Positions 7,992 through 12,605 of a stretch of 12,605 nucleotides of DNA are shown here, in pieces. The stretch is from Chlorobiales bacterium (GTDB taxonomy: Bacteria > Bacteroidota > Chlorobiia > Chlorobiales > Chlorobiaceae). The position numbers were made by a program, and so were the translations under genes. How positions within the stretch are numbered: position 1 is the stretch's first letter; each line of letters starts with the position of its first letter. The stretch is taken from contig JAKSCY010000145.1 in the NCBI GenBank assembly GCA_022360355.1, positions 1-12,605 of the forward strand, given 5' to 3'. The notes beneath the pieces were generated by a model. That model was not told where the DNA came from. It saw nothing but the letters and a program-made list of their open reading frames with translations, and searched no databases.

Positions 7992-8342
7992 ATGTCGATT
8001 CGTACGGAAAAAGTCGCATCGTTATTGCAGAGGGAACTAAGTGCGATTTTTGAGAAAGAGTTGCCCCGAAAAGGGCCGATTTTAACTGTAGTGGAAGTAA
8101 AGGTTACTGCTGATCTTGGTATTGCGAGGGTGTATGTTTCCATTATAGGTAGTCAGAAAGAGCGGGAAAATGCTATTGCTCGCTTGCAGAAAGAGACAAA
8201 GTATATCCGTAAGTTGCTTTCCTCAAGGATACGCCATCAGTTCCGGCGAATACCGGAGCTTGAGTTTTATGAAGACCGGTTATTCGAGAAGGCTGACAGA
8301 ATAGAGCAGTTGTTGAAGCAAGCGCTTAATGGCGCAAAGTGA
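7992..8342 (+). CDS. rbfA: 30S ribosome-binding factor A
   Basis: RbfA is a KH-fold protein that binds the 30S subunit late in assembly and helps 16S rRNA 5' end maturation. The 116 residues are typical in length. The start MSIRTEKVASLLQRELSAI fits the family's first helix. VVEVKVTADLGIARVYVSI gives the central strands with the characteristic D-L-x-x-A-x-V/I-Y-V-S. ALNGAK closes the last helix after RIPELEFYEDRLFEKADRI. The 114-base gap before it has no strong ribosome site; the nearest AAGG is about 18 bases upstream of the ATG, so initiation is probably weak or helped by other features. Position between infB and truB is the standard order and supports the call. rbfA stops 51 bases before truB. 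Confidence 0.96.
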   Translation: MSIRTEKVASLLQRELSAIFEKELPRKGPILTVVEVKVTADLGIARVYVSIIGSQKERENAIARLQKETKYIRKLLSSRIRHQFRRIPELEFYEDRLFEKADRIEQLLKQALNGAK

Positions 8343-8393
8343 TGTTTTGCATCAACTAATAATGCATGGTGAATATGCAACTCAGGCTGGGCA

Positions 8394-9116
8394 ATGATTG
8401 AAGAGCAAAGAGTTTTTACTGTCAGTGATGCCGGGGATTTTTTGCTGATTGACAAACCGGTTGGCTGGACTTCTTTTGATGTCGTGGCTAAAGTTCGCAA
8501 TACCTATACTGCAGCAGGATTTCGCAGAAAAGTCGGGCATTGTGGCACTCTCGATCCCTTGGCAAGCGGGCTGCTTATTCTTGCAACCGGCAGAAAAACA
8601 AAACAGATAGCAAGCCTTGAGACACTTGACAAGGTGTACGAAGGGCTGATAAAGCTCGGGGTGATGACAGAGAGCCATGACACCGAGATGCCTGAGTATG
8701 GGCATTGCAGCGTCAACCATCTTACTGTTGCGGATATAAAGGCTGCTGCCGGTACGCTTCAAGGCAGGCACATGCAGAAGCCTCCGATGCATTCGGCAGC
8801 CTGGCACAAGGGAAAGCGGCTCTATGAGTTTGCCAGAAAGGGAAAACATGTCGAAGAGAGAAAAGCACGCGAGATATGTGTCAACAGCTTTGAGGTTACG
8901 GCGATAGACATTCCTTTTGTCCATTTCAGAATGGAGGTCTCCAAAGGCACATATGTAAGAGTGTTGGCTCACGATTTTGGGCAGAGCCTGGGGGTGGGAG
9001 GATATCTTTCTTCGCTGAGGAGAGTTGCTATCGGCGAGTACAGTGTGGCAGATGCAAAAAGTGTTACCGAGACTATCAAGGTTATTATGCGTGAAGCAAA
9101 AGATTCAGTGGAGTAG
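8394..9116 (+). CDS. truB: tRNA pseudouridine-55 synthase TruB (short form)
   Basis: TruB converts U55 in the T-loop of tRNAs to pseudouridine. This copy has 240 residues. The N-terminus LLIDKPVGWTSFDVVAKVR (17-35) and the motif VGHCGTLDPLASGLLILATG (47-66) mark the family. Asp54 is the catalytic aspartate. QKPPMHSAAWHKGKRLYEFA (128-147) and KGTYVRVLAHDFGQSLG (184-200) form the RNA-binding and active-site edges. The second position of the usual GHTGTLDP is Cys50 instead of Thr. The protein ends right after the catalytic domain, so the C-terminal PUA-like part of the 314-residue E. coli enzyme is absent, as in other short TruB forms. The ATG at 8394 is preceded by CAGGCTGGG. ribF starts 7 bases after the stop. 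Confidence 0.96.
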   Translation: MIEEQRVFTVSDAGDFLLIDKPVGWTSFDVVAKVRNTYTAAGFRRKVGHCGTLDPLASGLLILATGRKTKQIASLETLDKVYEGLIKLGVMTESHDTEMPEYGHCSVNHLTVADIKAAAGTLQGRHMQKPPMHSAAWHKGKRLYEFARKGKHVEERKAREICVNSFEVTAIDIPFVHFRMEVSKGTYVRVLAHDFGQSLGVGGYLSSLRRVAIGEYSVADAKSVTETIKVIMREAKDSVE

Positions 9117-9123
9117 GCGGTTT

Positions 9124-10089
9124 ATGCGAGTTGTCATATATCAGGGCCAGCAGGTTAGGGACTATTATTCCGGTGAAGAGATTGTTTTTGCCCATGAGCC
9201 TTCAGCTGTTACAGTGGGCTCCTATGACGGAGTTCATGCAGGTCATCGGCGTATTATCGGTCAAATGGTCGAAACAGCAGCCTCCTTTGGCCTTCGAAGT
9301 GTTGTTGTGACGTTCGAGCCCCATCCCCGGCAGATTGTCAACCGGGACCCGTCCGGGAGGCTCAGGCTTTTGACTCTGCTTGAAGAAAAAGCCATGTTGA
9401 TTGAGGGCCTTGGCGTGGAATGGCTTTTTGTTGTGAAATTTGACAGCTTTTTCGCAGCACAGAGTTCGGAATCATTTATTCAAAACGTACTGCTGGACAG
9501 AATAGGAGCACAGACCATCGTCATAGGATACGACCATGGTTTCGGACGCGATCGTAAAGGCGGAGTCGATACGTTATGCAGTATGGCGGAGCAAAACCGG
9601 TTTGACGTTATGGTCGTTGACGAAGTGCGCCTTCGTGCCGAGCACTTTTCGAGCACAAAAATACGTACGCTTCTTTGTGAAGGGCGCATCAAAGATGCGA
9701 ACCTTTTTCTCGGAGCTCCGTATCTGATCTCCGGGGAAGTGATACACGGAGCAAAAAGGGGGCGAGAGATCGGATTTCCAACCGTCAACCTCCGGATAGG
9801 TGGGCCAGACAAGCTGCTGCCGAAATACGGAGTGTATGTTGCAACTACTGTCATAGACGGCAGAGAGTTTAAAGCTATGATGAATATTGGTGTCAGGCCT
9901 ACGATTGCTGCTGATACAGTTCCCGCGGTAGAGGCATATATTCTTGGTCACAGCGGTGAGTTGTATGGCAGAACGCTTACCTTTCATCTTCTTGACAGAT
10001 TGCGGGATGAAATGAAGTTCCAATCGTTTCAGGCACTGCAGGAGCAGTTGAAGAAAGATGAGAAATGGGTGGAACAATATCATAAATAA
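9124..10089 (+). CDS. ribF: Bifunctional riboflavin kinase / FMN adenylyltransferase
   Basis: RibF phosphorylates riboflavin to FMN and adenylates FMN to FAD. The 321 residues contain both halves. The N-terminal nucleotidyltransferase has VTVGSYDGVHAGHRRI (29-44), in which the usual Phe before Asp is Tyr34, and SSTKIR at 176-181. The C-terminal kinase has GEVIHGAKRGREIGFPTVNL (204-223), LPKYGVYVA (232-240), MNIGVRPTI (253-261) and Glu270 in VEAYIL, the likely catalytic base. The ATG at 9124 is chosen over a longer frame from 9025 that lies inside truB; GGAG at 9110-9113 and TAGGCGG at 9114-9120 act as its ribosome site within the truB end. The truB-ribF-rpsO order is common in bacteria. Translational coupling to truB is likely. 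Confidence 0.96.
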   Translation: MRVVIYQGQQVRDYYSGEEIVFAHEPSAVTVGSYDGVHAGHRRIIGQMVETAASFGLRSVVVTFEPHPRQIVNRDPSGRLRLLTLLEEKAMLIEGLGVEWLFVVKFDSFFAAQSSESFIQNVLLDRIGAQTIVIGYDHGFGRDRKGGVDTLCSMAEQNRFDVMVVDEVRLRAEHFSSTKIRTLLCEGRIKDANLFLGAPYLISGEVIHGAKRGREIGFPTVNLRIGGPDKLLPKYGVYVATTVIDGREFKAMMNIGVRPTIAADTVPAVEAYILGHSGELYGRTLTFHLLDRLRDEMKFQSFQALQEQLKKDEKWVEQYHK

Positions 10090-10134
10090 TGCTACATTAC
10101 CAGTCATCCAATTCTAAATGTTAAACGACAGGCC

Positions 10135-10404
10135 ATGAGTGTCACAAAGAAAATAAAAACAGATATTATCAAACAGTTTGGTGGGGGTGAGCAGAATACC
10201 GGGCAAGCTGAGGTACAGATTGCTCTTTTCAGCAGACGTATCAGTGATCTTACCGGACATTTAAAAGCGCACCCGAAAGACAAACATTCCCGTCATGGCT
10301 TGCTCAAGCTTGTCGGAAAAAGAAAGAGTCTTTTGACGTACCTCAAGAAGACCGATATCGAGCGCTACCGCAAGGTTCTTGCTGATCTGGATCTTCGTAA
10401 ATAA
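10135..10404 (+). CDS. rpsO: 30S ribosomal protein S15
   Basis: S15 is a primary binding protein of the 16S rRNA central domain. The 89 residues match the universal length. The family pattern is clear: TGQAEVQIALFSRRISDLT (21-39), then HLKAHPKDKHSRHGLLKLVGKRKSLLTYL (42-70, shown here only by its conserved HPKDKHSR and GLLKLVGKRKSLL parts), and IERYRKVLADLDLRK at the end. The ATG at 10135 has a weak CAGG at 10129-10132. The 45 bases before it are short and I see no obvious pseudoknot of the E. coli S15 autoregulation type. It lies 45 bases after ribF and 85 before yicC. Confidence 0.98.
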   Translation: MSVTKKIKTDIIKQFGGGEQNTGQAEVQIALFSRRISDLTGHLKAHPKDKHSRHGLLKLVGKRKSLLTYLKKTDIERYRKVLADLDLRK

Positions 10405-10489
10405 AAAGTTCGTGCAGGACATCACTGTCACCTTGCCCTGATACACGCGGGGAGGGTCGCTCATTGGATGAATGTAACCGTTTAGGACT

Positions 10490-11377
10490 ATGTTGGAAAG
10501 CATGACCGGCTTTGGTAGTGCAGAGTGTGTGAAGAGCGGAGTGCATGTCGCTGCAGAAGTGCGTTCGGTAAACAACAGGTTTGCCGAGATAAGTGTAAAA
10601 CTTCCCCGGCAGTTTTCCTCGTATGAGCTTGAGGCACGTGAGCTTGTCAGGTCATCCCTGGAGAGAGGGAAAGTGTCTGCTTTTATCCAGGTGAGGCTCG
10701 ATGAGGAAATGCAGATCCCGGTCACCGTCAACAGGGAAAAAACCAGGATGTTCAGGGAATTGCTTGACACTGTCCGAACCGAGGCGGGTATTGATGCCCC
10801 CCTGACTCTTGACCACCTTTTACGTTTTTCTGAAATATTTGATTCCGACAACAGGCTGCTTGAAAAGACGGACGAAATCTGGCCTTTTGTCAAAGATGTA
10901 TTTGGTCAGGCAATTGACGGCATGAAAAAAATGCGGCTTCAGGAGGGAGAGGAGCTTGCCAGGGATTTTAAATCCAGGATAGCATCGATCACTGCCGCTT
11001 TGGAAGAAGTGCAGGTACTGTCACGCGACAATGTGTCTGCGGTTCGACAGCGTCTGTCAGAAAAAATAGCCGCAATTGCAGGAAATGATATCGCATACAG
11101 CAAGGATCGTCTTGAAATGGAGCTTGTCCTGATGTCTGATAAACTGGATATCACCGAGGAGTGCGTTCGTTTTGCCAGCCACAACAAGTTCTTTATTGAT
11201 GAGCTTGTGAGCAGTCAGAGCGGCTCGGGAAGAAGGCTCAATTTTTTGCTGCAGGAGCAGCTCAGGGAAGCCAATACGATTGCATCAAAATCCCAGAATG
11301 CCGATATATCCCAGAAAGCCGTTCTGATCAAGGAAGAGCTGGAAAAAATCCGTGAACAGCTCCAGAATATCGAATAG
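10490..11377 (+). CDS. yicC: YicC/YloC family endoribonuclease-like protein
   Basis: The 295 residues begin with MLESMTGFGSAE, the usual opening of this family (M-x-x-S-M-T-G-F-G). The N-terminal YicC domain runs to about 150, and the C-terminal DUF1732 part is unmistakable. It contains ITEECVRFASH, then SGSGRRLNFLLQEQLREANT (about 246-265) and the end EELEKIREQLQNIE. E. coli YicC is an endoribonuclease that speeds decay of a small RNA, and the same activity is plausible here but not shown. The ATG at 10490 has AGGA at 10484-10487, with only two bases between, rather tight. The gene sits just before gmk and rpoZ, as in Bacillus where yloC precedes gmk and rpoZ. gmk follows after 47 bases. Confidence 0.93.
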   Translation: MLESMTGFGSAECVKSGVHVAAEVRSVNNRFAEISVKLPRQFSSYELEARELVRSSLERGKVSAFIQVRLDEEMQIPVTVNREKTRMFRELLDTVRTEAGIDAPLTLDHLLRFSEIFDSDNRLLEKTDEIWPFVKDVFGQAIDGMKKMRLQEGEELARDFKSRIASITAALEEVQVLSRDNVSAVRQRLSEKIAAIAGNDIAYSKDRLEMELVLMSDKLDITEECVRFASHNKFFIDELVSSQSGSGRRLNFLLQEQLREANTIASKSQNADISQKAVLIKEELEKIREQLQNIE

Positions 11378-11424
11378 TCTGCCTTTTTGACTCGTCGCAT
11401 GCTTCTGTAATCATTGAGAGAGGA

Positions 11425-12000
11425 ATGAAAGGGGAATCAGGTAAGTTGATCGTTTTTTCGGCACCTTCGGGTACTGGAAAATCAACCGTGGCGAAACATG
11501 TGCTGGAGCGCATTGATGGACTCGAGTTTTCAGTATCCGCAACCACCCGGCCAAAGCGGGAGGGGGAGGCTGACGGCAAGAATTACTTTTTTCTGACAAA
11601 GGAGGCGTTTGAGGATAAGATAAGAAGAGGGGGGTTTATTGAATATGAGCACTTCTTTGGTAACTTTTACGGGACATTGCTGGATAAAACAGAAGAGGTT
11701 GTCAACGCCGGGCGAAATATGCTGTTTGATCTGGATGTGAAAGGGGCTTTGAACCTTAAAAAGCGTTTCCCGGACAACTCCCTGTTGCTTTTTCTCAGAC
11801 CACCGGATCTTGAGGAACTGAAAAAAAGACTGCAAGGCAGAGATAGCGAGGATGAAGGGGCTCTTAAAGAGCGGTTGGAAAGAGCTGAGTTTGAACTTTC
11901 TTTTGCCCATCAGTTTGACCGGGAGGTGGTGAACGACGACTTGAACCGCGCAGTAGAGGAAGTAACGGCGGTAATTACTGATTTTCTTTCAAAACAATAA
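11425..12000 (+). CDS. gmk: Guanylate kinase
   Basis: Gmk converts GMP (or dGMP) and ATP to GDP and ADP, the step that feeds GTP and (p)ppGpp pools. The 191 residues have the P-loop APSGTGKST (13-21). The GMP-binding part is SVSATTRPKREGEADGKNYF (36-55), with FIEYEHFFGNFYGT (71-84) supplying further base contacts. VLFDLDVKGA-like sequence (MLFDLDVKGA, 99-108) holds the conserved Asp, and the lid contains LQGRDSEDEGALKERL (136-151). DREVVNDDL (165-173) is the closing motif. All catalytic elements look intact. The ATG at 11425 is preceded by GAGAGAGGA, almost touching the start, and no other start is in frame upstream. It is next to rpoZ, a pairing conserved from E. coli to Bacillus. Confidence 0.97.
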   Translation: MKGESGKLIVFSAPSGTGKSTVAKHVLERIDGLEFSVSATTRPKREGEADGKNYFFLTKEAFEDKIRRGGFIEYEHFFGNFYGTLLDKTEEVVNAGRNMLFDLDVKGALNLKKRFPDNSLLLFLRPPDLEELKKRLQGRDSEDEGALKERLERAEFELSFAHQFDREVVNDDLNRAVEEVTAVITDFLSKQ

Positions 12001-12014
12001 ATATTGGCAAGCAT

Positions 12015-12368
12015 ATGTCTGTTAAACCAGTTGATCTGAACAAGCTGAGAGCCGGACACGAAAACCTTTATGAAACGGTCGTGGCTATATCAAAAAGAGC
12101 AAAAGTGATACATGAAGAGGAGCGTGCTGAACTTGAAGAGAAATTACTTCCGTACAAGGAGATGATTCGTAATCCTGCCAGTGAATCAGAGTCGGACAAG
12201 GTTTTCCCTGAACAGGTTGCCATTAGTCTTGAGTTTGAAAGCCGGCAGAAAACCGCTCAGCGTGCTATTACCCAATTCCTTCAGAACAAATATGATTACA
12301 CCCTGAAAGATCAGGGGAGCCCGGCCAAAACTCAGGATGAACAGGAAAATGAAGCTGACAGGGATTAA
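12015..12368 (+). CDS. rpoZ: RNA polymerase omega subunit (Bacteroidetes/Chlorobi type)
   Basis: Omega aids folding and assembly of the beta-prime subunit and takes part in (p)ppGpp binding in some bacteria. The protein has 117 residues, longer than the roughly 90 of E. coli. The core is VDLNKLRAGHENLYETVVAI (residues 6-25), then SKRAKVIHEEERAELEEKL and a later conserved part with FPEQVAISLEFESRQKTAQRA (64-84) and NKYDYTLKD. A polar tail follows (about 100-117), probably disordered. Identification rests on this sequence style, which matches omega proteins of the Bacteroidetes/Chlorobi group as I remember them, and on its place directly after gmk (14 bases). The last 20 bases overlap the next gene. 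Confidence 0.87.
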   Translation: MSVKPVDLNKLRAGHENLYETVVAISKRAKVIHEEERAELEEKLLPYKEMIRNPASESESDKVFPEQVAISLEFESRQKTAQRAITQFLQNKYDYTLKDQGSPAKTQDEQENEADRD

Positions 12369-12605
12369 TCAGATTACTCTCAGGGTTAACGACGTCAGAC
12401 TGGCTGAAGACTTTTATGTGGGGGTTCTGGGATTGAAGGTCGAGTATCGGGCAGGTGCCAACATTTCCTATCTCAGGGTTAACTCGGATATGATTGTTCT
12501 TGTTAAAGCCGAAACTCCCGGTGTTCCAGAGGCTCGTGATATTCGGGTCGATCATTTCGGGTTCAGGCTTCCAACTGATTCGGAGGTGGATGAGTCCGCC
12601 GATTA
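12349..12605 (+). CDS. VOC (glyoxalase-fold) family protein, 5' part
   Basis: The frame opens at ATG 12349 inside the end of rpoZ and continues past the right edge, giving 85 residues so far. INQITLRVNDVRLAEDFYVG (6-25), then VLGLKVEYR, matches the first beta-alpha-beta unit of vicinal-oxygen-chelate proteins (usually H-x-T-L-R-V-x-D-x-x-x-x-x-x-F-Y). Here Gln8 stands where many members have the first metal-binding His, which some members also show. VDHFGFRLPT at 68-77 carries His69, where a second-module ligand is often found. AACAGGAAA just before the ATG gives a ribosome site within rpoZ. The family includes glyoxalase I, fosfomycin resistance proteins and dioxygenases, so the substrate cannot be told. 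Coupled translation with rpoZ is likely because the frames overlap by 20 bases. Confidence 0.85.
   Translation, partial: MKLTGINQITLRVNDVRLAEDFYVGVLGLKVEYRAGANISYLRVNSDMIVLVKAETPGVPEARDIRVDHFGFRLPTDSEVDESAD

Noticed and set aside
9025..9123. Longer ribF start inside truB
   Set aside because: The extra residues are a shadow of the truB end; the ATG at 9124 has a ribosome site and gives the usual RibF length.
10413..10436. Imperfect hairpin downstream of rpsO (GCAGGACA pairing with TGTCACCTTGC)
   Set aside because: It needs two bulges and has no T-run after it, so a terminator call is not supported.
11387..11415. Promoter-like TTGACT ahead of gmk
   Set aside because: The -35 match is good, but the candidate -10 boxes (TAATCA at 15, ATCATT at 17 bases) are poor, and a start would fall on the ribosome site of gmk.

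Overview
The window is a block of housekeeping genes, all on the + strand, from a bacterium that is most likely a green sulfur bacterium (Chlorobi: Chlorobium, Prosthecochloris or a relative). This placement is from memory of protein style and was not searched. The grounds are the omega subunit of the Bacteroidetes/Chlorobi type, the style of IF2 and NusA, a short TruB, and the gene order. Base composition looks moderate and even, and I see no sign of recent transfer, insertion sequences, phage, CRISPR or RNA genes.

Layout. (1) Positions 1-724 hold the 3' end of cdsA (CDP-diacylglycerol synthase), a very small candidate lipoprotein gene, and a PtsN/fructose-type PTS EIIA gene that overlaps the lipoprotein stop codon. 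(2) Positions 756-2776 hold hisS, a glutaredoxin-like DUF836-type gene and a small single-pass membrane protein. (3) A 140-base gap at 2777-2916 holds a possible promoter followed by a perfect 8-bp hairpin with a T-run, just upstream of rimP. (4) Positions 2917-10404 hold the classic translation/transcription cluster rimP-nusA-infB-rbfA-truB-ribF-rpsO. (5) Positions 10490-12605 continue with yicC-gmk-rpoZ and a VOC/glyoxalase-fold gene that overlaps rpoZ and runs off the window.

How the genes fit together. rimP, rbfA and rpsO serve 30S assembly, infB starts translation, nusA controls elongation, pausing and termination, and truB modifies tRNA. ribF makes FMN and FAD. yicC (an RNase-related family), gmk (GMP to GDP) and rpoZ (RNA polymerase omega) link RNA turnover, guanine nucleotides and polymerase assembly. 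The two arms resemble the conserved nusA-infB...truB-ribF-rpsO and yicC-gmk-rpoZ orders of many bacteria, placed end to end.

I found no clear new system. The most unusual items are the 42-codon lipoprotein reading frame at 126-254 and the promoter-plus-hairpin arrangement ahead of rimP, which looks like an attenuator. No stretch over 300 bases lacks a gene. The longest gaps are 2049-2224, 2777-2916 and 7878-7991.
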